DNA of 64,000 bases from DATAEE01 sp963725145 (GTDB lineage: Bacteria > Acidobacteriota > Vicinamibacteria > Vicinamibacterales > 2-12-FULL-66-21), in contig CAVRXL010000003.1 of NCBI GenBank assembly GCA_963725145.1, positions 124,001 through 188,000 of the forward strand, in the 5' to 3' direction. The position numbers and the translations under genes were made by a program. The notes under the pieces were generated by a model. It had not been told where the DNA came from and did no database searches. It was given only the letters and a program-made list of their open reading frames with translations. The first letter of the stretch is position 1. The number at the start of each line of letters is the position of its first letter. Shown here in pieces: positions 8,351-17,001 of this stretch.

Positions 8351-8661
8351 GGTTTAGCTGACCGGCCAACGAATTGGCCGCGCGCTCGTACGGGTGATTC
8401 AGCCTGCGTCACTGGGTAGCGCTTACCCGACGCGCGTGCGCGGCACCTGACAGCCAAGAAGTTGGCTGATTTACGTGTGCGGCGCATGGACGGGAGCCGA
8501 TGCATCGTAATTCACCCACCATATCGGCGCAAACACTATGAACCACGATGTCAGTTCGTGGCAGTTCGATCTTCGGTGATAGGACACGAGTTTCGCGCAC
8601 AGATCTCCGTGGCACGCGTCGTGCCACCCCAGCAGTCGCTCGCATCATCTGGGGATTCCAC
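8351..8661. other. Divergent intergenic region between binding protein and S8 protease
   Basis: About 310 bp with no convincing gene. It contains the perfect palindrome at 8609-8627 (listed separately). An open frame upstream of the protease ATG extends to 8548, but it lacks a ribosome site, and a normal signal peptide begins only at 8662. Confidence 0.6.
8609..8627 (+). promoter_or_regulatory. Sigma-54-like -24/-12 element embedded in a perfect palindrome
   Basis: GTGGCACG-CGT-CGTGCCAC, 8-bp arms. Read on the plus strand, TGGCACGCGTCGTGCC matches the sigma-54 consensus TGGCACGNNNNTTGCW except at two positions, with the invariant GG and GC exactly 10 nt apart. Initiation would be near 8636, 26 nt before the protease ATG. 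Because it is symmetrical, the minus strand matches equally well. It could instead be a dimeric activator or repressor site. An operon-encoded sigma-54 activator (12916-15648) makes the promoter reading plausible. Confidence 0.5.
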
Positions 8662-10371
8662 ATGGCAGAGACCCTTTCGACTCCGTTGTCGATCCAGATC
8701 CCGCGTGTCAGCGCACGAGCCGCGATGGCGGCGCTGGCCGCGGCTGTTGTTTTTTTCGGCTCCGCGGCGGTTCCAGCGTATGCGGGTCGGCACCGGGCAA
8801 GACTCTCGACCGTGCTGGCCGACAGAGTCCGGGAGCCACGTTCGACGCCGGCTCGCGTCATCGTTCACGGGTCGGCGGACCAGGTCGAGGCGCTCGCGGC
8901 GCGCCACGGCGTTCGGGTGCTTCGGCTGATGGCGAGCGGCGCCGTGCTGGAGTTGACGGGTCAGGGGCTCGACAGCGTGAGTCAGGATCCCGAGGTCGAT
9001 CACCTGTCGGAAGACATGCCGGTCCAGCGCACGATGTCGCTGACGACGACATCGACGGGCGCGGATCAGATTTGGGCGGGCCTGGAGTCGCTGGCGGGGA
9101 TGAGCGGACGAGGGGTGGGGATCGCGGTCATCGACTCTGGCATCGATGCGCACCCCGCCCTCCGTCAGCGCATCGTCGCGACGGTCGACTTCACCGGTCG
9201 GCGGGGTCGCGGGCAGGACGCCTACGGCCATGGCACGCACGTCGCCGGGATTATCGCCGGGCGGTCGCGCGAGTTCGCCGGCATGGCTCCGGGCGCGCAT
9301 CTGATCAACCTGCGCGTGCTGAACGCAGAGGGCGCCGGCTACGCGAGCGACGTCATCGACGCGATCGACTGGGCGATCGCGCACCGGCGTCAGTACGGCA
9401 TTCGCATCATCAATCTGTCGCTCGGTCACGGGGTCGTCGAGTCGTACCGCGACGATCCGCTCTGCGAAGCGGTCGAGCGCGCGGTGGCGGCGAGGATCCT
9501 GGTCGTGGCGTCGGCGGGCAACTACGGAACGCTGCCGGATGGGCGGGCGATCATCGGCGGGATCACGTCACCGGGCAACAGCCCCTGGGCGCTGACGGTC
9601 GGGGCGTTGAACACGAAGGGGACGGCCGACCGCGCGGACGATCTGATGGCGACCTACAGCTCGCGCGGGCCGACGTATCTCGACGGGATCGTGAAGCCGG
9701 ATCTGGTGGCGCCGGGCAATCGGATCGTGTCGCTGGGCGCGCCGGACTCGTCGCTGTGGGAGACCTATCCACAGCTGCAGCGGTCGGAACGCGCTCCCTA
9801 TTTCGAATTGAGCGGGACGAGCATGTCCGCGGCGGTCGTGTCCGGCGCAGCGGCGCTGCTGCTGGAAGCGAACCCGCGGCTCACGCCGCTCGACGTGCGG
9901 TTGGCGCTTCAGCTGTCGAGCACGTTCCTGCCGGCTGCAGGGCTGATTGGCGGCGGGGCCGGCAGTGTAAACGTTGCGGCGGCCGTGGATCTGCTGGATG
10001 GACTGGTTGACAGACAGACACTAATCGTCGGCCAAGTCATCGAGCTCTCAGGGGTTTCGTTCGGACCGTGGTCTGGCGATTTGACTCAAACCTGGGCGAG
10101 AACATTGATTTGGGGTAACACGCTGATTTGGGGCAATTCACAGATCTGGGGCGATCGCGAGATCTGGAGCAACACCCTCATTTGGGGCAACACTTTGATT
10201 TGGGGCAACACGCTCATCTGGGGAAACACTCTGATCTGGGGGAATACGCTGATCTGGGGAAACACTTTGATCTGGGGCAACGCGGTGAACGCGAACACGC
10301 TGATCTGGGGAAACACTTTGATCTGGGGAAATACCCTGATCTGGGGAAATACAGTTCAAGTTCCCGACTAG
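8662..10371 (+). CDS. Secreted S8 subtilisin-like protease with IWGN repeat tail
   Basis: Exported serine endopeptidase, 569 aa from ATG 8662. The start was chosen because it opens a normal signal peptide (about 1-41, AVPAYA). The frame is open from 8548. A short I9-like propeptide (about 63-125) precedes the catalytic domain with Asp158 (IAVIDSG), His190 (YGHGTHVAG), the oxyanion Asn region and Ser387 (GTSMSAAVV). From about residue 481 the tail is a hexapeptide array TLIWGN in 13 units, ending VQVPD. Domain plan and WG-motif tail match the protease at 1600-3687, but the repeat unit is shorter (6 against about 11 residues). It is downstream of a sigma-54-like palindrome and followed by signalling genes on the same strand. 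The tail may form a beta-solenoid, a surface anchor or a target-recognition element; this is inference. Confidence 0.92.
   Translation: MAETLSTPLSIQIPRVSARAAMAALAAAVVFFGSAAVPAYAGRHRARLSTVLADRVREPRSTPARVIVHGSADQVEALAARHGVRVLRLMASGAVLELTGQGLDSVSQDPEVDHLSEDMPVQRTMSLTTTSTGADQIWAGLESLAGMSGRGVGIAVIDSGIDAHPALRQRIVATVDFTGRRGRGQDAYGHGTHVAGIIAGRSREFAGMAPGAHLINLRVLNAEGAGYASDVIDAIDWAIAHRRQYGIRIINLSLGHGVVESYRDDPLCEAVERAVAARILVVASAGNYGTLPDGRAIIGGITSPGNSPWALTVGALNTKGTADRADDLMATYSSRGPTYLDGIVKPDLVAPGNRIVSLGAPDSSLWETYPQLQRSERAPYFELSGTSMSAAVVSGAAALLLEANPRLTPLDVRLALQLSSTFLPAAGLIGGGAGSVNVAAAVDLLDGLVDRQTLIVGQVIELSGVSFGPWSGDLTQTWARTLIWGNTLIWGNSQIWGDREIWSNTLIWGNTLIWGNTLIWGNTLIWGNTLIWGNTLIWGNAVNANTLIWGNTLIWGNTLIWGNTVQVPD
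10102..10350 (+). repeat. 18-bp tandem coding repeat (TLIWGN)
   Basis: Thirteen units of 18 bp, consensus ACGCTGATCTGGGGAAAC, interrupted once by a 15-bp spacer (AVNAN). Units 3 and 4 are divergent (SQIWGD, REIWSN). The high nucleotide identity of the other units points to recent duplication or gene-conversion homogenisation. It encodes the C-terminal tail of the S8 protease. Confidence 0.95.
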
Positions 10372-10424
10372 ACCGAAACGCAATCACACGTTCTAGATAG
10401 GGTCGCTCCCTAAAGAGGAAACAA

Positions 10425-10451
10425 ATGAAGCCGATAATCGTTTGGGGTTAG
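10425..10451 (+). CDS. Possible 8-codon micro-ORF MKPIIVWG
   Basis: ATG-AAG-CCG-ATA-ATC-GTT-TGG-GGT-TAG, with a good ribosome-binding site AAAGAGGAAACAA directly upstream (AGAGGA core about 6 nt from the ATG). The peptide ends in IVWG, the same motif that is repeated in the tails of the two secreted proteases here. It lies in the 128-bp gap between the IWGN protease and the HD-GYP gene. A peptide this short cannot be called from one sequence. It may instead be a leader peptide, or a remnant repeat brought into frame by chance. No family is recognised. Confidence 0.3.
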   Translation: MKPIIVWG

Positions 10452-10499
10452 TTTCGATTCCGACCGCGGCTCAGGGCACTCCACTAGCCGCGGGCAACC

Positions 10500-12899
10500 A
10501 TGACCAAAAGCCGAACATTGCTGCCACTGGCTGGTCGACTCTATGTAGCGGTCATAGTGTTCGCCGGCACAGTTGCAGTGACGCAGTCGTTCTACCAGCT
10601 GCTCTCTACTCCGTTCGACTACCGCTGGGCGGTCCTGGCACTACTAACGTTGGTGAGCGGTTCCGCCACCGTTAGCCTTCGTTCAGTTCAAGCGACGATC
10701 TCGGTTTCCGAGACGTTTGTTTTTACATCGGTTCTACTTTTCGGGGCCTCGGCGGGCACCCTTACGGTTGCTCTCGATGCCCTGGTGATGTCGTTCTGGG
10801 TAGCAAGACGCAAACCAGAGCTGCACCGTCTTCTTTTCAACTTGGCGGCAGCGCCGCTTTCTGTATGGATCGCCGCCAACATCTTTTTTTGGGTCGCGGG
10901 CGTACCACCAATCGTCCAGCAGACAATTCCAGTCGATGGCATCCGGATCGAAACACTAGTTGGGCCGCTGCTCCTCTTCACCGTCGTTTATTTCCTACTC
11001 AATAGCTGGTTTATCGCATTTGCGATCCAATTCGAGCAAGGTGTTTCAGCGGCTCGAATATGGCGCGAGAACCTACTTTGGTTATCGCTTAACTATTTCG
11101 GTGGCGCGTCGGTCGCGATTCTTGTGGCGTCGACTCGCAGCCTCAACGTTACGCTTCTGGTCGTCATTCCTCTACTCTTGATCTTATACTTCACCTTCAA
11201 AACGGCCATGGGCCGTGTTGAAGACGCGAACAAGCATCTCGAACAAGTGAACGAGCTTCACCTAGCGACCATCGAGATGCTCGCCATGGCCATCGACGCC
11301 AAGGATCAAATAACACACGGCCACATCCGACGTGTTCAGATCTACGCAGTCGAACTAGCGAAAGCCGTGGGAATTCAGGAACCCGAGCTGATCAAAGCGA
11401 TCGAAGCAGCCGCCCTTCTGCATGACATGGGGAAACTGGCGGTGCCCGAGTATATTTTGAACAAACCAGGACCTCTAACTCCGGCCGAATTCGAGAAAAT
11501 GAAGGTCCACGCCTCAGTAGGCGCGGACATTCTCGCTTCCATCGCATTTCCGTACCCCGTTGTGCCAATCGTTCGCCATCATCATGAAAACTGGGATGGC
11601 ACCGGTTATCCGGCTGGCCTTAGTGGAGCCGAAATCCCGATCGGAGCAAGGGTTCTGTCCGTCGTTGATTGTTTTGATGCTTTAACGTCAGATAGACCCT
11701 ACAGACCTCGGCTATCTGACTCCGAGGCAACAAAGATTCTCCTGGAACGACGTGGGACTATGTACGACCCGCTGGTCGTCGACGCATTCTTAACCCTTCA
11801 GCCCAGTATCAATGTCGTAGGACCCACGCCAACGGATACCCGCAGTGGCCTTGAGGCCATTACAGAGGCGTCTGCTAACACACTCGCAGCCGCAGACCCC
11901 TACAGTTTCGAGGAAATAACGTCAAGCTCGGAGGAAATGTTAGCGCTCTACGATCTCGCGAGAGGCTTGACCGGGCAATTGGATCCAGCGGATATCACCG
12001 ATGTCATCTCGAAGCACCTCCGACGAATCGTGCCAGCGTCTTGGTGTGTTTTCTATGACTACGACCCCCACTTGGATGAACTGTTTGCCGCCCATGCCTT
12101 CGGTGAGAACGCGAGTCTGGTTCTAGGCCTGAAGATTCCTCTAGGCGAAAGGTCGAGCGGTTGGGTCGCTGCCAATCGTCAGACTATTCTCAATTCTGAT
12201 CCAGTTCTTGACCTTGGTGAGATAGCAAGATCAATGCAGCCACGCCTCAAAAGCTGTCTCGGAACCCCTCTGGTTTCCGACGACAGACTTGTCGGCGTTT
12301 TGGCGCTCTATTCCACAGCCCGAAACGCATTCACCGAAGATCATCGACGTATTGTCGAAGTGGTTTCTCGACAGGTTTCAAGAACCATTGCCAACGTGGT
12401 CGACTTCGATCGACAGCGGTTGAGCTCGCCGTCGAAATTCCCCAACCTCGAAATACTTCAGCAATTCGTCAACTCTGAAATTGTCGAGAGAAGAGACCCT
12501 GTCCCTCTGTCTCTTCTGCTAGTCGAGCTTCAGGGACCGGAGCGACTTGACGAAGCAATGGGAGTTTCTGCTACCGAACAGATCGTCTCTCAACTTATCG
12601 ACTCAACGCGGCGAAGTCTTAGGGGCGCTGACCTCTTGGTCCGACATGGAAGGCACGAGTTTGTTGCGCTGCTCCCTCAGACGGATTCGGCCACAGCACA
12701 TTTGGTCGCTCAGAAGATTGCATCGTCCCTCAACAACCATCGATCCGTAGAAATGACCAAGAACCTGGGAGTCTCGCCAGGAATTGGCGTTGCCTCTGGA
12801 CCAACCGATGGAACTAGTCTGGACGCTTTGCTTCGTGTCGCTCGTTCTCGCCTAAGGTCACTGGGCGGTCCTGGCCACCATCGGAGTTCCATCCACTAA
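10500..12899 (+). CDS. Membrane HD-GYP phosphodiesterase with GAF and degenerate GGDEF domain
   Basis: Cyclic-di-GMP-type signalling protein, 799 aa. An N-terminal MASE-like block of about eight membrane helices (1-225) is followed by an HD-GYP domain (about 245-430) with HDMGK near 310 and HHHENWDGTGYPAGL near 360-372, so the phosphodiesterase centre looks complete. A GAF domain (about 475-635) is followed by a GGDEF-like domain (about 660-790) in which the signature is RHGRHEF (near 714), so cyclase activity is unlikely. ATG 10500 lacks a clear Shine-Dalgarno. Codon use and GC are clearly lower than in the rest of the window. The gene lies 16 bp before the sigma-54 activator and downstream of the protease, suggesting a shared transcription unit. 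Confidence 0.88.
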   Translation: MTKSRTLLPLAGRLYVAVIVFAGTVAVTQSFYQLLSTPFDYRWAVLALLTLVSGSATVSLRSVQATISVSETFVFTSVLLFGASAGTLTVALDALVMSFWVARRKPELHRLLFNLAAAPLSVWIAANIFFWVAGVPPIVQQTIPVDGIRIETLVGPLLLFTVVYFLLNSWFIAFAIQFEQGVSAARIWRENLLWLSLNYFGGASVAILVASTRSLNVTLLVVIPLLLILYFTFKTAMGRVEDANKHLEQVNELHLATIEMLAMAIDAKDQITHGHIRRVQIYAVELAKAVGIQEPELIKAIEAAALLHDMGKLAVPEYILNKPGPLTPAEFEKMKVHASVGADILASIAFPYPVVPIVRHHHENWDGTGYPAGLSGAEIPIGARVLSVVDCFDALTSDRPYRPRLSDSEATKILLERRGTMYDPLVVDAFLTLQPSINVVGPTPTDTRSGLEAITEASANTLAAADPYSFEEITSSSEEMLALYDLARGLTGQLDPADITDVISKHLRRIVPASWCVFYDYDPHLDELFAAHAFGENASLVLGLKIPLGERSSGWVAANRQTILNSDPVLDLGEIARSMQPRLKSCLGTPLVSDDRLVGVLALYSTARNAFTEDHRRIVEVVSRQVSRTIANVVDFDRQRLSSPSKFPNLEILQQFVNSEIVERRDPVPLSLLLVELQGPERLDEAMGVSATEQIVSQLIDSTRRSLRGADLLVRHGRHEFVALLPQTDSATAHLVAQKIASSLNNHRSVEMTKNLGVSPGIGVASGPTDGTSLDALLRVARSRLRSLGGPGHHRSSIH

Positions 12900-12915
12900 G
12901 TGTCGACAGGCCCGT

Positions 12916-15648
12916 ATGATGTCAGACGGCTCGGCTGCGGCTCAAAGCGTGCGACGTGGGCTATTCCTTGATGCGCTCAGAGAACTCCGTGGCAAGCCAG
13001 TTACTCTTTCTGACCATGCATTCTTCGCGTTCGTTCTACTGACCGTCGGTCGAGTTTCTGCGGCAGTTGAGTACGCCTCGAAAGTCGTTCGGGATTCGAA
13101 GGCCTCTTCAAACGAACTCTCTCAAGCGCAGATCGTTTTAGGGCGGGCTGCATTCGTAAATGGCGACTGGAAGGCAGCTTTAGAGCATGTCCGTCTCGCC
13201 GGTCGACTAGTCGAAGGCGACGGAGATCCGGCGCAGCTGTGCCGCACGCTCCTTTGTTTACTATCAATGTCGTGCGACGCTCAGGCGACAAGCGAAATCG
13301 ATACGCTTGTACGTCAGATCCGATCCCTCGCTACTCAGGCCCCGGATACGCTGATCCTCGCTGATCTTCATCGGTGCCTCGCCAGAATTGAGGGAAGCCG
13401 AGGTTCGCTGAGAACAGCCGGCCACCACGTGGCGGCCGGGTTCCGCCTTCTGGATGTCGAGGACAACACTTCCCTACGCGCGGCCCTTTCAAATACCGCT
13501 TGTGTCCTGGAGGTTCTCCGGGACGAGCTTCACCAAGCTCTGGAATTCGCAAACTCCGCCGAGCGCCTCAGTGAAATGTCTGGGCACTTGGCAGCTCAAC
13601 AGGATTCTCTGGCTAACCTGGTTCAGCTTCACGTTTGGCTTGGAAATCACGCTAGGGCACGTTCATACCTGCGGAAGGCACTAAAGCTCAATGCCGGTCA
13701 TACGCCATCAGAGATCGCCCTCCTTGATTCGCAAGCAGCTTTAGCCATAGAAAGCGGCCTGCCGATCGATGGTCTAGGAATGTTGCGAGAGCTGCGTTCC
13801 TTCACGAGCGCACGGGGATTCCAGTCGGCGTGGGCTGATCTGTCGATTGTCCACACGACAGTGCAAGCGTTGCTCAAAACAGGAGAGCTGAGCAACGCAT
13901 TAGAGGAAGCCGATCGCGGAGTTGCTATAGCCGCCAAGGCTCGGTATCCAGTTTTTGAAGCTAATCTGAGACTGCTGAAGGCTGAAGCGCTACGTCGCTT
14001 GGGTTGTCTCTCTGCAGCGACCGAGGCGTTTTGCAGCGCGCTTGAGATTCCTCAGAATAGTTCAGTTTCAATGGTTACGGATCGAACTCAGCTCCAGCTT
14101 CGGCTGCTAGCAGATCTCGGGCGACCCCGCCTCGTTTCACATTGTTTTCGTCGTGTACAGCGAATCCAGGAGAGCATCTCCGCTCTGCCATCTTCCTTTG
14201 CCCTTACTGAGACGCCGACTCTGGCGGAGTCCTCGGCAAGTCCAACAGATCAACTCTCGTTGATGGAGATCGCGGACTCCGTCGCCGCGCTCCTCGACCT
14301 CTCCGGCAACCCGGAGTTGATCGGCCGCGAAGCCTTCGCGCTCCTCCAGGAAACCGGCGCGTGCACGGGCCTCGCCCTCGTCGCCCGGCGACCCAGGCGC
14401 GGCCCCGAAATCCTCGCCTCCCACGGCTGGGACGATGCGCGCGCCGCGGCCGCTGTACGCGCGTCCGGCCCGCACGCGGTCCTCCCCCTCGGCCAGCGCG
14501 GCGACCGCTCGTTCGACCTCATCGTCGAACCCGCAACCGACCTGCTCTCGCGCTGCACCGTCGTCGCCATTCGCAAGGTCGTCGCCGCCGCCCTCTCGCT
14601 CGAGGCCTACCGCCGCGACGAGCGCCAGCGCGGGTCCCTCTGGCCCGCCGGCGAGCTCGAGCCGGGCGGCCAGGACATCGTCGCGTCGGCGGCGATGCTG
14701 GAAACCCTCGCGACCGCCAGGAAAGTCGCCCCGCTGGAAATCCCCGTTCTCATCACCGGCGAGACCGGCACCGGCAAGGAGATGCTCGCGCGCGCGATCC
14801 ACCGCTCATCCCCGCGCGCCGCGCGCCCGTTCCTGCCGTTCAACTGCACTGCAATCCCGCGCGAGATGATCGAAAGCCAGCTCTTCGGCTACCGGCGCGG
14901 CGCTTTCACCGGCGCGCAGGAGCCCTTCCCCGGCGTCATCCGCGCCGCCGCCGGCGGCACGCTGTTCCTCGATGAAATCGGCGACCTGCCGCTCGACCTC
15001 CAGCCGAAGCTGCTGCGCTTCCTGGACACACACGAGATTCACCCGCTCGGCGAGCCGCATCCGATCCGTGTCGACGTCCGCGTGGTTGCCGCCACGAACG
15101 CCAACCTCGATCAAATGGTGGGACAGGGCCGCTTCCGGGAGGATCTCTTCTACCGAATCAACGTGATCCGGTTCCAGCTGCCGCCGCTGCGCGAGCGGCG
15201 CGAAGAGATCCCGCCGCTGGCGCGACATTTCCTGCAACGCGCCGCGGAAGAGTTCCGCAAAGGGCGGCTCCGCCTTTCGGACGAGACCATGGAATACCTG
15301 CTGCTCTACGGCTGGCCCGGCAACGTGCGCCACCTCGCGAACGAGATCCAACGGATGGCGGCGCTCGCCGACCCGGATTGCATCCTGGAACCGAGCGCGC
15401 TGTCGGCGGAGGTGCAGGCCTCCCGCCGGATCGTCCGCGCGGTTGAACCCGCCCGGGACGATGAGATCAGGGTGCGCGTCGATCAACCGCTGCCCGATGC
15501 GCTCGCGGCGATCGAACGCCTGATGGTCCGTCGCGCGCTCGAGCGAGCGGACGGACGCTTCGAGGAAGCGGCGCGACTGCTCGGCATCTCTCGAAAGGGA
15601 CTTTTCCTCAAGCGCCGCCGCTGGGGCGTTCAGACGCGGGCGTCGTAG
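12916..15648 (+). CDS. TPR-GAF-AAA+ sigma-54-dependent transcriptional activator
   Basis: Enhancer-binding protein, 910 aa. TPR-like helical repeats fill about 1-430, a poorly conserved sensor (possibly GAF-like) about 445-580, the AAA+ domain about 585-820 and a Fis-type helix-turn-helix the C-terminus (RFEEAARLLGISRKGLFLKRRRWG). The AAA+ domain has Walker A GETGTGKE (near 614), the sigma-54-contacting GAFTGA loop (near 661, YRRGAFTGAQE) and Walker B GGTLFLDEIGDL. It should therefore remodel sigma-54 RNA polymerase. Base composition changes sharply near 14260: the TPR part is about 55% GC, the rest about 70%. This is consistent with fusion of a transferred TPR module onto a resident activator. 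A sigma-54-like promoter precedes the first gene of the unit. Confidence 0.9.
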   Translation: MMSDGSAAAQSVRRGLFLDALRELRGKPVTLSDHAFFAFVLLTVGRVSAAVEYASKVVRDSKASSNELSQAQIVLGRAAFVNGDWKAALEHVRLAGRLVEGDGDPAQLCRTLLCLLSMSCDAQATSEIDTLVRQIRSLATQAPDTLILADLHRCLARIEGSRGSLRTAGHHVAAGFRLLDVEDNTSLRAALSNTACVLEVLRDELHQALEFANSAERLSEMSGHLAAQQDSLANLVQLHVWLGNHARARSYLRKALKLNAGHTPSEIALLDSQAALAIESGLPIDGLGMLRELRSFTSARGFQSAWADLSIVHTTVQALLKTGELSNALEEADRGVAIAAKARYPVFEANLRLLKAEALRRLGCLSAATEAFCSALEIPQNSSVSMVTDRTQLQLRLLADLGRPRLVSHCFRRVQRIQESISALPSSFALTETPTLAESSASPTDQLSLMEIADSVAALLDLSGNPELIGREAFALLQETGACTGLALVARRPRRGPEILASHGWDDARAAAAVRASGPHAVLPLGQRGDRSFDLIVEPATDLLSRCTVVAIRKVVAAALSLEAYRRDERQRGSLWPAGELEPGGQDIVASAAMLETLATARKVAPLEIPVLITGETGTGKEMLARAIHRSSPRAARPFLPFNCTAIPREMIESQLFGYRRGAFTGAQEPFPGVIRAAAGGTLFLDEIGDLPLDLQPKLLRFLDTHEIHPLGEPHPIRVDVRVVAATNANLDQMVGQGRFREDLFYRINVIRFQLPPLRERREEIPPLARHFLQRAAEEFRKGRLRLSDETMEYLLLYGWPGNVRHLANEIQRMAALADPDCILEPSALSAEVQASRRIVRAVEPARDDEIRVRVDQPLPDALAAIERLMVRRALERADGRFEEAARLLGISRKGLFLKRRRWGVQTRAS

Positions 15649-15652
15649 CCGG

Positions 15653-16168
15653 CTAACCCTCGCCGAGCGCCCGCTTCGCCTGCCGGTTGTGACGGACCGC
15701 ATGCGCCGTCGCCCACTCCGCTACCTGATAAACCGAGATGGTGCCGACGATGCCCGAGTGCAGGCACATGACGCCGCGGTCCGCCGTCAAACCGGCGATC
15801 GCCGCTCTCAGACGGCCGGCCGAGTCGCGTAACCGTCGGAGCGCTTCCTGAGGGTCGACGACGTCAGGCGGGCGCGCGCTCCGGGGCGCCTCGAGCCGCG
15901 CAGGCATCCCGGCGACGATGTCGCGCCAGTCGCGCTCGACGAACCCCGGCGCGGCGGGCACCACTCCGCGGCCGTCCGCCAAGATCGACGCGAAGCTCTC
16001 GTTGACCGTCGCGACATGCCAGGCGATCTTCGCGACGCTCCATCCCCCCTCGGCCGGGGCGTCCGACGCCCGCGGGCCGGCGCGTTCGACGCGCGCGATG
16101 AACCGCCCCAGCGCTTCGTCCAATGCGCCGGCCAGATGTGCCACTCGAACGGCGTGAGAGTCGGTCAT
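15653..16168 (-). CDS. DinB-like four-helix protein
   Basis: DinB/YfiT superfamily, 171 aa from ATG 16168. Candidate metal ligands are the His in KIAWHVATVNES (about 49) and the His residues in AEWATAHAVRHNRQ near the C-terminus. Members are metal-dependent and often thiol- or small-molecule-modifying, but the substrate of this one is unknown. It ends 4 bp from the convergent sigma-54 activator and is divergent from the PAP2 gene, with starts 22 bp apart. Confidence 0.75.
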   Translation of the reverse strand: MTDSHAVRVAHLAGALDEALGRFIARVERAGPRASDAPAEGGWSVAKIAWHVATVNESFASILADGRGVVPAAPGFVERDWRDIVAGMPARLEAPRSARPPDVVDPQEALRRLRDSAGRLRAAIAGLTADRGVMCLHSGIVGTISVYQVAEWATAHAVRHNRQAKRALGEG

Positions 16169-16190
16169 CGATGAATGATAGGCTCGCGCG

Positions 16191-16982
16191 GTGCGGACCT
16201 TCGAATGGGCCACCGTCGGCTTTTACGCGTACTGCCTGGTCGTCGCGATCGCAAGCCGATCGCTTCCGGCGAGTCGGCGCGCGTCGATCGCCCTCGGCGC
16301 GGCCGCGATCGGCGGCCTCGCCGTGTGGGCGCCGGACGCTCCCTGGCGCGACAGCCCTGCGCTCCGCGACTGGATTCTGCCGGCTGTCGTGTATTTGCTG
16401 GGAGGATACTATCTCTCCGGCCTTTTCTACGTCGCGCCGATGCCCCGACTCGAGCGCCGGCTCGTCGGGCTCGACCGCCGGCTCGCCGCCCAGACGTGGG
16501 CCGCGCGGCTGCCGGTTGCCCTCGTCGAATTCCTCGAGCTGAGCTACCTCGCGGTGTACGCCATGGTCGGCCTCGGCCCGGTCGTCGCGTATGCCACCGC
16601 CGGCCTGGCGGAGGTCGAGCGCTACTGGACGATCGTCCTGACGGCCGACTACATCTGCTTCGCCTGCATGCCGTGGGCGCAGACGCGGACGCCGCGAGCG
16701 CTCGAGGGAGAGCCTCCAACGTCCCGCTCGCGCGTGCGCCGGCTGAACCTCGCGGTCCTCGGCGGTTTCAGCCACGAGCGCAACACCTTCCCGAGCGGCC
16801 ACGCCGCCGAGGCGCTGGCGGTCGTTCTCGCCCTGGCGCGCGCCTCTCCACCCGTCAGCGCAGCACTCGCGCCACTCGCGATCGGCGTGGGGGCGGGCGC
16901 GGTCGCCGGCCGGTACCATTTCGCGGCCGACGCCATCGCGGGGTTCGCGGTGGCACTGGCCGTGTGGCTGGCGGTCGGTTAG
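16191..16982 (+). CDS. PAP2-family membrane phosphatase
   Basis: Integral-membrane phosphatase-like protein, 263 aa, from GTG 16191. Five to six membrane helices carry the PAP2 core: motif 2 NTFPSGHAAEAL and motif 3 AGRYHFAADAIAG with the nucleophilic His and its Asp partner. Motif 1 (KxxxxxxRP) is weak; the nearest candidate is around RTPRALEG. It probably dephosphorylates a lipid pyrophosphate or phosphatidic-acid-type lipid in the envelope. AATGAT lies 11 bp before the GTG, so the mRNA leader is probably short. Confidence 0.8.
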   Translation: MRTFEWATVGFYAYCLVVAIASRSLPASRRASIALGAAAIGGLAVWAPDAPWRDSPALRDWILPAVVYLLGGYYLSGLFYVAPMPRLERRLVGLDRRLAAQTWAARLPVALVEFLELSYLAVYAMVGLGPVVAYATAGLAEVERYWTIVLTADYICFACMPWAQTRTPRALEGEPPTSRSRVRRLNLAVLGGFSHERNTFPSGHAAEALAVVLALARASPPVSAALAPLAIGVGAGAVAGRYHFAADAIAGFAVALAVWLAVG

Positions 16983-17001
16983 ATGAATGATCGAATGATG
17001 C

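Noticed and set aside
10102..10350. CRISPR-like periodic repeat
   Set aside because: Units are contiguous 18-mers without spacers and read in frame as TLIWGN of the protease tail.
10500..12899. Active diguanylate cyclase
   Set aside because: The GGDEF signature is GRHEF, lacking the glycines and the metal Asp needed for catalysis.
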